DNA from: Fructilactobacillus carniphilus
GTDB lineage: Bacteria > Bacillota > Bacilli > Lactobacillales > Lactobacillaceae
Assembly: GCF_024029675.1 (NCBI RefSeq)
Contig: NZ_CP097121.1
Location: 744,001 to 808,000, forward strand
Direction: 5' to 3'
Length of the DNA: 64,000 bases
Below the pieces are notes generated by a model that had not been told where the DNA came from, did no database searches, and saw nothing but the letters and a program-made list of their open reading frames with translations. Within the stretch, counting starts at the first letter, position 1, and each line of letters opens with the position of its first letter. Both the position numbers and the translations under genes were made by a program. Below are positions 56,309 through 64,000 of this stretch, one piece after another.

Positions 56309-56842
56309 GTGAATTTTGTCGCCATTGATTTTGAAACCGCGGCGAATCAGCGCGCCAGCGCGTGTTCCGTGGCGCTAACGGTCGTGCGTAACGACCAGGT
56401 CGTTGACGAGTTCTACTCGTTGATTAACCCCGAAACGTCCTTTAACTGGCGCAACATTCAAGTCCATGGGATCCACCAACGTGACGTCCAAACCGCGCCA
56501 ACGTTTCCAGAGGTGTGGGAAATCATCAAACCCTTTTTCAAACCCCATCGCTTGGTAATCGCCCACAACAATCGCTTTGATAATAGCGTCTTAAAAAAGA
56601 GCTTAGAACGCTACGAGCTTCCAGTGCCTCACTACCAAACGCTGGATACGGTTAAAACCGCCAAAAAGTTTTATCCTGAGTTTCCGAACCACAAACTCAA
56701 CACGGTCAGCGACCGGTTGGGGATTACGTTGGAACACCATCACAACGCCCTTGACGATAGTTTAGCGTGTGCTAACATTTTACTCGTCCAGCAGCAACAA
56801 TTTGGCACGGCAGCGCTCCGTCCCTTTATTAACAACGTTTAA
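56309..56842 (+). CDS. DnaQ-like 3'-5' exonuclease (DEDDh)
   Basis: 177 aa. Exo I motif VAIDFETA (Asp/Glu at 6 and 8), Exo II AHNNRFDNSVL, and Exo III HHNALDDSLACA with the catalytic His. A stand-alone epsilon-type proofreading or RNA-processing nuclease; the DNA partner is not evident. GTG start behind a perfect AAGGAGG. An extended -10 TGATATACT (56256-56264) is a likely promoter. Its terminator overlaps the end of the convergent GNAT gene. Confidence 0.88.
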   Translation: MNFVAIDFETAANQRASACSVALTVVRNDQVVDEFYSLINPETSFNWRNIQVHGIHQRDVQTAPTFPEVWEIIKPFFKPHRLVIAHNNRFDNSVLKKSLERYELPVPHYQTLDTVKTAKKFYPEFPNHKLNTVSDRLGITLEHHHNALDDSLACANILLVQQQQFGTAALRPFINNV

Positions 56843-56851
56843 ATTGTCACT

Positions 56852-56913
56852 AAAAAACGACCAGTCATCGTTCGGCTTCTTATCGAGAAGCTGATTCCGA
56901 CCGGTCGTTTTTG
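56852..56913. terminator. Shared terminator of the exonuclease gene and the GNAT gene
   Basis: AAACGACC (56855-56862) pairs with GGTCGTTT (56903-56910), followed by Ts on the plus strand, with an inner hairpin GCTTCT-TATCG-AGAAGC. On the minus strand A/T runs also flank it. The minus-strand GNAT stop (56880) lies inside the structure. Confidence 0.65.
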
Positions 56914-57374
56914 TATGTCATGGTAAAAATATCATGTTGCTGTTGAGTAATCTGAAATCCGGAGTGCTGATATAAATGGAGCGCCCGTTGATTACTCTCC
57001 TTAACGGTTAACCTTAATTGTTCTAACCGACTAAGATTTATAAACCAATCCACGGCTAGGTCAAGGAGTGCAGCACCCAGGCCTAGACCCTGGTAGTCTT
57101 TTAAAACTGCAATCCCGAGCTCTCCCACGGCCGGGTTCTGCTCCGTAATGGTTACCAGTCCAACCAATTTCGTGCTTACAGCAGCCACAGCCACCAAGTT
57201 CGTACCCGAAGCGTTTAAGCGTTCAACCGCGGCGGCTTCCATCGCCGGAGTCAAGTGGTCTAATTGCTCATCAACCATGATTAAATCCGTTTCCTGCCGT
57301 AGTCGCTTTGCTAGCGTTAATAACGTGGTCGCATCATCTGAAACCGCGGCACGTAACCGCACATCCTCACTCAT
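56880..57374 (-). CDS. GNAT-family N-acetyltransferase
   Basis: 164 aa. Acetyl-CoA-binding motif A is visible as VLKDYQGLGLGAALLDLAVD (Q-x-x-G-x-G/A), with the C-terminal ESNQRALHLYQHSGFQ. The substrate is unknown. It overlaps tsaE by eight bases, suggesting translational coupling. In many bacteria a RimI-like acetyltransferase neighbours tsaE and tsaB, but this one is not obviously RimI. Confidence 0.82.
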   Translation of the reverse strand: MSEDVRLRAAVSDDATTLLTLAKRLRQETDLIMVDEQLDHLTPAMEAAAVERLNASGTNLVAVAAVSTKLVGLVTITEQNPAVGELGIAVLKDYQGLGLGAALLDLAVDWFINLSRLEQLRLTVKESNQRALHLYQHSGFQITQQQHDIFTMTYKNDRSESASR

Positions 57375-57843
57375 TGGATAGTCCCCACCGGTCTAACAAT
57401 GCTTCAAACCGTGCTCCGTGCGCTCGCAGGGTTAACCGGCGTTGGTTGGCATCCACGTCATCTTGGCGTTCAATTGCCACCCGGAGGTAGTCTTCGGGCA
57501 GTTCGGTCGCCGCAAACTGCGACCATTCCACCACGCTTACGCCATCACCAGTGAAGTACTCATCTAACCCGAGGTCGGCGGCTCCACCGGTTTCTAACCG
57601 GTAAACGTCCATGTGGTAGAGTGGTAGCCGTCCTGATTGATACTCTCGGATAATCGGAAAACTGGGACTCTTAACGGTCTGCCGAATCCCCAAGCCGCGA
57701 GCAATTCCCTTCGTAAAGGTGGTTTTGCCTGCACCCAGATCTCCATCTAACAGGATTACGTCCCCCGGTTGCAGTTGCTGCGCTAGTTGTTCGCCCAGGA
57801 CTTCTGTTTCCGCTGACTTTGTGACCACTACCTGTTTTTCCAT
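57367..57843 (-). CDS. tsaE: tRNA N6-threonylcarbamoyladenosine synthesis ATPase TsaE
   Basis: 158 aa. Walker A GDLGAGKTTFTKGIA (about 36-50), then KSPSFPIIREY and YHMDVYRLE typical of TsaE, and VVEWSQF. It acts with TsaB and TsaD in making t6A37 on ANN-decoding tRNAs. The preferred start is the ATG at 57843; a TTG three codons upstream is in frame. It follows pta by 14 bases and overlaps the GNAT gene. Confidence 0.92.
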   Translation of the reverse strand: MEKQVVVTKSAETEVLGEQLAQQLQPGDVILLDGDLGAGKTTFTKGIARGLGIRQTVKSPSFPIIREYQSGRLPLYHMDVYRLETGGAADLGLDEYFTGDGVSVVEWSQFAATELPEDYLRVAIERQDDVDANQRRLTLRAHGARFEALLDRWGLSNE

Positions 57844-57857
57844 TGCTTTCAACTCGC

Positions 57858-58832
57858 TTATAAGGCCTGGGTGGCCGTAATGATAGCAACCTTATAAACA
57901 TCCGCCGCGTTGCAACCCCGAGACAAGTCCGAAACGGGTTTGTTCAAACCTTGCAAGATGGGTCCAATGGCGTCAAAGCCACCGAGTCGTTGGGCAATCT
58001 TGTAACCGATGTTTCCGGATTGGAGGTCCGGGAAGACGAAGACATTGGCTGAGCCCGCTACTTGTGAGTCCGGCGCTTTGGCTTTAGCAACTGCTGGAAC
58101 CACGGCCGCATCAAATTGTAATTCACCGTCCAGAGCTAGGTCGGGAGCTTGTTCGTGCGCAATTTCCGTCGCTTTTTGGACTTTTTCTACTTCAGGACCC
58201 TTAGCGGAACCCTTGGTGGAAAAGCTCAACATGGCCACTTTGGGATCCACGTCAAACAAGGCCGCCGTTTTTGCGGTTTCCGTCGCAATTTCAGCGAGCT
58301 GATTTTCATCTGGGTTAATGTTAATGGCACAGTCCGCAAAGATTAAGCGGGTTTCGTCACGTTGCATGATGAAGGCACTACTGATGAGGTTCACGTCTGG
58401 TTTGGTTTTAATGATTTGTAAAGCAGGTCTGATAGTATCGCCCGTTGGATGACTAGCTCCAGAAACCATTCCATCGGCTTGACCCATGTAAACCATGGCC
58501 GTGCCAAAGTAGTTCGGATCCTTCAGCCATTCTAAGGCTTCCATGGCAGACGTTTTACCACCCCGCCGGTCTACAATTGCTTGCACCATGGCTTGTGTTT
58601 GTGCACTATCAACGTTTTGATAGTCAATAATTTCAATTCCCGTCAGGTCAACGTTCATTTTGGCAGCTACAGCCGTAATGTCAGCTTCTTGTCCCAGTAA
58701 AATCGGATGAATTAGTTCTTCTGCTTGTAAACCATGTGCGGCACTAATGATTCGTTCATCATTTCCTTCGGGAAAAACGATCCGAATGGATTGCCCTTTA
58801 ATTTTACTTTTTAAACTTTCAAATAAATCCAT
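57858..58832 (-). CDS. pta: Phosphate acetyltransferase
   Basis: 324 aa. It interconverts acetyl-CoA plus phosphate and acetyl phosphate plus CoA. Family blocks are RIVFPEGNDERIISAAHGLQ near the N-terminus, DGMVSGASHPTGDTIRPALQ near 119-138, and RGCNAADVYKVAIITATQAL at the C-terminus. Follows ung in the order ung-pta-tsaE with short spacing. Confidence 0.95.
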   Translation of the reverse strand: MDLFESLKSKIKGQSIRIVFPEGNDERIISAAHGLQAEELIHPILLGQEADITAVAAKMNVDLTGIEIIDYQNVDSAQTQAMVQAIVDRRGGKTSAMEALEWLKDPNYFGTAMVYMGQADGMVSGASHPTGDTIRPALQIIKTKPDVNLISSAFIMQRDETRLIFADCAININPDENQLAEIATETAKTAALFDVDPKVAMLSFSTKGSAKGPEVEKVQKATEIAHEQAPDLALDGELQFDAAVVPAVAKAKAPDSQVAGSANVFVFPDLQSGNIGYKIAQRLGGFDAIGPILQGLNKPVSDLSRGCNAADVYKVAIITATQAL

Positions 58833-58841
58833 GGTAACCTC

Positions 58842-59534
58842 CTAATTTGTCATCGTAACGTGTTCTGGCAATTGCCAGTCAATGGGGGTCTCTCCCATTG
58901 CGGTCAGGGCCGCGTTGGTTTTTGAAAACGGTCGCGAGCCAAAGAATCCCCGATTAGCAGACAGCGGACTGGGATGTGCGGATTGAATCACAACGTTGGT
59001 TTCTTGGTCGATGAGCTTAAGCTTATTACGAGCCGAACGACCCCACAGAATGAAAACCACTGGTTCCGGCCGTTCTGACAACTTGGCAATCGCATAATCC
59101 GTCAGTTGCTCCCAGCCATGCCCCTGGTGCGAATAGGCCTGACCATTGCGAACGGTCAAAACGGAGTTCAAGAGTAGTACTCCTTGATCTGCCCAGTGCT
59201 TTAGATAACCGTGTTGCACCGGTTTAATCCCCAAATCATTGTCCAACTCCTTGTAGATGTTACGCAACGACGGAGGAACTGTAACGTTGGGCTCCACCGC
59301 AAAACTCAAGCCAATTGCCTGGTGAGGGCCATGGTAAGGATCCTGTCCCAGGATGACCACTTTGGTGTCTGAAAACGGCGTCCATTCAAAGGCTTGAAAG
59401 ATCCGCTGCATGGCCGGATAGATGGTTTGAGTCCGGTATTCATTGACCAAAAACTGCCGTAACTGTTGGTAGTAAGGCTTTTGAAACTCTGGCTCTAAAA
59501 TCGGCCACCAGTCATTATCAATAAACCGTTTCAT
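58842..59534 (-). CDS. ung: Uracil-DNA glycosylase
   Basis: 230 aa family 1 UDG removing uracil from DNA. Catalytic motif [16 protein letters not shown] near 62-77, and the DNA-binding [11 protein letters not shown] near 190-200. The ATG at 59534, after GGAAGGGAG, is preferred over one six codons upstream. Confidence 0.95.
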   Translation of the reverse strand: MKRFIDNDWWPILEPEFQKPYYQQLRQFLVNEYRTQTIYPAMQRIFQAFEWTPFSDTKVVILGQDPYHGPHQAIGLSFAVEPNVTVPPSLRNIYKELDNDLGIKPVQHGYLKHWADQGVLLLNSVLTVRNGQAYSHQGHGWEQLTDYAIAKLSERPEPVVFILWGRSARNKLKLIDQETNVVIQSAHPSPLSANRGFFGSRPFSKTNAALTAMGETPIDWQLPEHVTMTN

Positions 59535-59573
59535 TGTGATGCTCCCTTCCAAATCCTACACCCTTATTATAAC

Positions 59574-59596
59574 AAAAAAGGACGGTCCCCCGTCCC
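59574..59596 (-). terminator. Intrinsic terminator after smpB
   Basis: On the minus strand GGACGG pairs with CCGTCC over a short G-rich loop and is followed by six Ts, directly after the smpB stop at 59597. Confidence 0.8.
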
Positions 59597-60070
59597 CTAA
59601 TAATGTTTCATAACCCGATCAATTTGACGTTGTTGGTCGCGCCGCTTGATGGTTTCCCGCTTATCGTAACTGTGTTTCCCTTTGGCAATCCCAATTAAAA
59701 CCTTCGCAAAGTTGTGTTTTAAGTACATCTTCAAAGGAACAATAGTGACCCCTTTAGTCTGCACCGCTTCTTGTAAATGCTTGATTTCTTTTTTGTGCAA
59801 CAACAGTTTCCGGTTGCGCAACGGATCATGATTAAATTGGTTGCCTTCGGTATATTCATTGATGTGCACGTTCATCAGGTAGGCTTCCCCATTCCGGATG
59901 GAAACAAAGCCATCCTTCAGGTTCACCCGGCGTTCCCGCACCGATTTGATTTCCGTTCCGGTCAACACCAGCCCTGCTTCGTACGTTTGCTCAATGAAAT
60001 AATCGTGGCGAGCCTTGCGGTTAGTCGCCACCACGTTATCCGTTTGGGGCTTCCGTTTCGTATGCGCCAT
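59597..60070 (-). CDS. smpB: SsrA-binding protein SmpB
   Basis: 157 aa trans-translation factor that brings tmRNA to stalled ribosomes. Hallmarks are [40 protein letters not shown] and NVHINEY, and a basic C-terminal tail. Lies 12 bases after rnr, a conserved pairing since RNase R degrades trans-translation targets. Confidence 0.96.
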   Translation of the reverse strand: MAHTKRKPQTDNVVATNRKARHDYFIEQTYEAGLVLTGTEIKSVRERRVNLKDGFVSIRNGEAYLMNVHINEYTEGNQFNHDPLRNRKLLLHKKEIKHLQEAVQTKGVTIVPLKMYLKHNFAKVLIGIAKGKHSYDKRETIKRRDQQRQIDRVMKHY

Positions 60071-60082
60071 GTAAATCAGTCC

Positions 60083-62437
60083 TTATTTTCGTTTCTGAAT
60101 CGTAAATTGATGTTTGTGGTCGGTGGCGCGTTGTCCGGCTGGTTTGTTCCCACCGTTCTGGTTGTGATTCCGGTTTTGATTGGAACCGTTGTGGTTCCCC
60201 GGCCGCCGACTATTATTGTTATACCGCCGCTTAGAGTTATTGTGCTGAGCTCGCTTGGGTAACAAATCACTAGTTGGCGTTTCTTCCGGATTCACAATTT
60301 CGAAGTCCACCGCGCTTTGGTCAACGTCCACGCCCACACACTTCACGCGGACGTCTTGTCCGATCTTAAAGGTCCGCTTCGTGTTGCGGCCGACTAACGC
60401 TAGGTACTTTTCCACGTATTCGTAGTAATCATCCGTCATCCGGCTAATGTGCACGAGGCCTTCAACCGTGTTGGGGAGTTCAATAAAGGCCCCGAACTTC
60501 AACACGGAACTAACCACTCCGTCAAATTCTTCGCCAATCTTATTACTCATGTATTCAGCCTTCATCATCGCGTCGACATCCCGTTCCGTATCCACAGCCC
60601 GGCGTTCGGTTTCAGAAGCATGGACTGCCACGTCCCCTACTACATCAGCATAGGTTTTCTTCGTGGTGTCATTAATTCCGTTGTCTTCGTAATAATGAAT
60701 GAGCCGGTGGATAAACATGTCAGGGTACCGCCGGATGGGGGAAGTAAAGTGCGTGTAGTACTTGGCGCCCAGTCCGAAGTGACCAACACATTTTTCGTTA
60801 TACTTGGCTTGTTGCATGCTCCGCAACAGCATTACGGAAACTACAGCTTCTTCCGGTTGGCCTTCGACCTTCGTCAAAATGTTTTGCAAGGTCTTGGGTT
60901 GTAAGTGATCGGGATCGGCTTTGACGTTAATTCCAAAGGCAGTTAGAAATTCAAAGAAGTCCTTCACTTTAGTTGGATCTGGATTTTCGTGAATCCGGTA
61001 GATGAACGGAACCTTCGCCTTGTGGTAAGTTTCGGCAACCGTTTCATTAGCAGCCAACATGAACGATTCAATCAAGCGTTCGGCCGTTCCCCGGGTCCGC
61101 ACCTGAATGTCAATTGGGTGGCCGGCTTCGTCCACGATGATCTTAGCTTCGTCATCAGCAAAGTCAATGGCTCCCCGCCGACGCCGGGCTTTGTACAGAA
61201 TCTGGTGCAGTTCGTTCATGGTTTCAAACATGGGAACCAATCCCGCGTAGTGCGCGCGGGTTTCGGGATCATGATTTTCAATGATTTCGTTAACGGCGTT
61301 ATACGTCATCCGGGCAGTCGACTTCATCACACTCGGATGAATCCGGGATTTCACGACGCGTCCCTGCGGATTGATTTCCATCTCACAACTCATGCAGAGC
61401 CGCAATTCTCCTTCGTTCAACGAACAGATTCCGTTTGATAACCGTCGCGGTAACATTGGAATTACCCGGTCGGTCAGATAAACAGACGTACCCCGGGTAT
61501 AAGCCTCTTCGTCTAAGCGGCTGCCGGGCTTCACGTAGTGACTAACGTCCGCAATGTGAACTCCCAAATGGTAGTTTCCGTTGGGTAACTTCCAAGCGGT
61601 CACGGCGTCATCCAAGTCCTTGGATTCTTCCGCATCAATCGTCACCAGGTCTTGATCAGTTATGTCCTCACGTCCCTTGGTTTCTTCAGGAAGAACGTGG
61701 TCTGGAATCTCATCCGCGGCCTCTAAGACGTCGGTCGGAAATTCGGAGGGAACGTCGTTCGCGTACACGATTTGGAGGATATCAATCCCCGGATCATCAA
61801 CACTTCCGATGACCTGCTTTGCCACCCCAACCATGTAGTCTGGGTGCTTAGCGTTCGGGTATTCGGTAATATCGGCCGTCACGACTTCACCGGGCGTTGG
61901 GTGAATCCCAGCGTCAGCAACGTAGAACTTCATACCGGTCAACTTTTTATCGCGAAGCTTAACCTGCCCCAGGTACCCCAGGTCATTGTTGGTCTTCACG
62001 AATTCCCCCACCACGTGGTCGTAGTGATGTTCCATGATTTCCATGACTTTTCCTTGGGGCCCCCGGTCAGAGTTCTTCTGGGCGGCCTTCGTAATCTGCA
62101 TCTGCACCTTATCCAGGTTCATGGCTTTCATGGTGTCATCGGGTGCAATAAAGGCATCGGGGAGTTGTTCGTCATAGGCAACGAACCCAAAGCCTTTCGG
62201 ATTAGAGTGAAAGACCCCTTCGTGGGACAGTTCACTCGGGTTAATCTTAAAGTTACCGTCGTTAGTAACTACGACTACTCGGTCCCGTTCCAACTCGGCT
62301 AGTTCTTGCACAATTAGTTTAAAGGCGGCCGAGCCGTGGTAGCGGAGGGCATCCGCAATTTTTTCCACGTCGAACTGTTCGTTTGCATGCGAACTTAAAA
62401 GATCGGCGATTTCTTGTTTTAGTTTGTTATCTTGCAC
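60083..62437 (-). CDS. rnr: Ribonuclease R
   Basis: 784 aa 3'-5' exoribonuclease. The cold-shock domains occupy roughly 60-240 and the RNB domain roughly 265-590, with the active-site Asp cluster in TIDAEESKDLDDAVTAWKLP. An S1 domain lies at about 635-720. A basic, Asn/Arg-rich tail (KRRYNNNSRRPGNHNGS) follows. GTG start behind GAGG. Co-transcribed with smpB. Confidence 0.96.
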   Translation of the reverse strand: MQDNKLKQEIADLLSSHANEQFDVEKIADALRYHGSAAFKLIVQELAELERDRVVVVTNDGNFKINPSELSHEGVFHSNPKGFGFVAYDEQLPDAFIAPDDTMKAMNLDKVQMQITKAAQKNSDRGPQGKVMEIMEHHYDHVVGEFVKTNNDLGYLGQVKLRDKKLTGMKFYVADAGIHPTPGEVVTADITEYPNAKHPDYMVGVAKQVIGSVDDPGIDILQIVYANDVPSEFPTDVLEAADEIPDHVLPEETKGREDITDQDLVTIDAEESKDLDDAVTAWKLPNGNYHLGVHIADVSHYVKPGSRLDEEAYTRGTSVYLTDRVIPMLPRRLSNGICSLNEGELRLCMSCEMEINPQGRVVKSRIHPSVMKSTARMTYNAVNEIIENHDPETRAHYAGLVPMFETMNELHQILYKARRRRGAIDFADDEAKIIVDEAGHPIDIQVRTRGTAERLIESFMLAANETVAETYHKAKVPFIYRIHENPDPTKVKDFFEFLTAFGINVKADPDHLQPKTLQNILTKVEGQPEEAVVSVMLLRSMQQAKYNEKCVGHFGLGAKYYTHFTSPIRRYPDMFIHRLIHYYEDNGINDTTKKTYADVVGDVAVHASETERRAVDTERDVDAMMKAEYMSNKIGEEFDGVVSSVLKFGAFIELPNTVEGLVHISRMTDDYYEYVEKYLALVGRNTKRTFKIGQDVRVKCVGVDVDQSAVDFEIVNPEETPTSDLLPKRAQHNNSKRRYNNNSRRPGNHNGSNQNRNHNQNGGNKPAGQRATDHKHQFTIQKRK

Positions 62438-62492
62438 GTTAAATTCCTCTTTTTTCTACTTCTTCAGTTGCTAGTCTGTCGGACAATCATAT

Positions 62493-62526
62493 AAAAAAAG
62501 CTCCTGTCGGCAACAGGAGTTTTTTC
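62493..62526 (-). terminator. Intrinsic terminator after secG
   Basis: CTCCTGT pairs with ACAGGAG around a four-base loop, flanked by A-run and T-run; on the minus strand it ends in seven Ts. Just after the secG stop. Confidence 0.88.
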
Positions 62527-62527
62527 A

Positions 62528-62764
62528 TTAATGTTGAGCGATCCACATTAAAACTAGGGCAATCGCAAAAAACAAAATCCCTAATACCACAGTTACTTTT
62601 TGAATAAATGATTCAAAGCCTCGGGATTTGGATTCTGAGAACAAATCGCTCGCTCCTCCGGTAAACGAAGCCATGGCATCATTATTCTTGGAAGGTTGCA
62701 TTAACACTGCCGCGATAATGAGCACGCTCACAATCCACAGGATAATCATCAAAAAATTAGTCAC
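62528..62764 (-). CDS. secG: Preprotein translocase subunit SecG
   Basis: 78 aa, two membrane segments (about 4-22 and 55-75) joined by a loop with SDLFSESKSRGFE, the standard SecG layout. Part of the housekeeping SecYEG channel, distinct from the accessory SecY2 genes to the left. GTG start behind GAGGAGG. The eno-secG-rnr order is common in Lactobacillaceae. Confidence 0.93.
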   Translation of the reverse strand: MTNFLMIILWIVSVLIIAAVLMQPSKNNDAMASFTGGASDLFSESKSRGFESFIQKVTVVLGILFFAIALVLMWIAQH

Positions 62765-62814
62765 AGAAATTTCCTCCTCGACAGCTAGTCACGGTCTAAT
62801 AATTCATACTTTTT

Positions 62815-62823
62815 ATTATAACA
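62815..62823 (-). promoter_or_regulatory. Extended -10 promoter of secG
   Basis: On the minus strand TGTTATAAT (perfect TATAAT at 62815-62820 with a TGn extension), about 50 bp upstream of the secG start. The -35 region is weak. Confidence 0.5.
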
Positions 62824-62867
62824 CAACTACGCTCATGATTCTAACCCAGGGAAAGCTTTCTCCCAAA

Positions 62868-62900
62868 GAAAAAAGTCGTTAGCAAGCGCTAACGACTTTT
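62868..62900 (-). terminator. Intrinsic terminator after eno
   Basis: AAAGTCGTTAGC pairs perfectly with GCTAACGACTTT around AAGC, followed by Ts on the minus strand; 12 bases after the eno stop. Confidence 0.88.
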
Positions 62901-62912
62901 GATGGTAATTAA

Positions 62913-64000
<1,088 letters not shown>

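Overview
The window looks like chromosomal DNA of a Lactobacillaceae bacterium. The evidence is the housekeeping block at the right (eno, secG, rnr, smpB, ung, pta, tsaE, then murB and the cdaA-cdaR-glmM-glmS operon), a T-box ahead of asnS, a class A sortase, strong AGGAGG ribosome sites and LPxTG adhesins with KxYKxGKxW signal peptides. I cannot name genus or species from sequence alone. Almost every gene is on the minus strand, so transcription runs from high to low coordinates.

Positions 1-41021 are an adhesin export and glycosylation island. It holds two complete, diverged accessory Sec (aSec) loci in the same order: secA2-secY2-asp1-asp2-asp3-gtfA-gtfB. Locus 1 (23932-14016) is followed by two tandem paralogous serine-rich repeat adhesins: a 3783-residue protein (13738-2387) and another that runs off the left edge (1873-1). 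Locus 2 (41021-31191) is followed by a small membrane protein (31167-30982) and a 2024-residue adhesin with a different binding region and a 30/60-bp tandem repeat (30831-24757). A sister of the small membrane protein sits divergently on the plus strand ahead of locus 1 (24013-24189). Its promoter is so close to the ATG that the message may be leaderless. In each locus GtfA and GtfB would add GlcNAc to serines in the cytosol, Asp1-3 would modify or chaperone the glycoprotein, and SecA2/SecY2 would export it. A sortase, possibly the one at 43889-44545, would attach it to the wall. In both loci GtfB lacks the C-terminal half seen in streptococcal GtfB.

Positions 41141-49421 hold single-gene units: NADH oxidase, PepQ, sortase, an MFS exporter, asnS with its T-box, a lactonase-family beta-propeller protein and two small unknown genes. 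Positions 49446-54415 hold the cell-wall precursor and c-di-AMP operon cdaA-cdaR-glmM, with glmS behind its own strong promoter. Positions 54577-64000 hold a DUF1361 membrane protein, murB, a DnaQ-type exonuclease, a GNAT-tsaE-pta group, ung, smpB-rnr, secG and a 5'-truncated eno. Hairpin terminators separate many of these units.

The most interesting content is the doubled aSec machinery with short GtfB proteins, the SecE/Asp4-like small proteins and the internal architecture of the giant adhesins. Residue numbers are counted by eye from the translations; promoters and terminators are visual calls.
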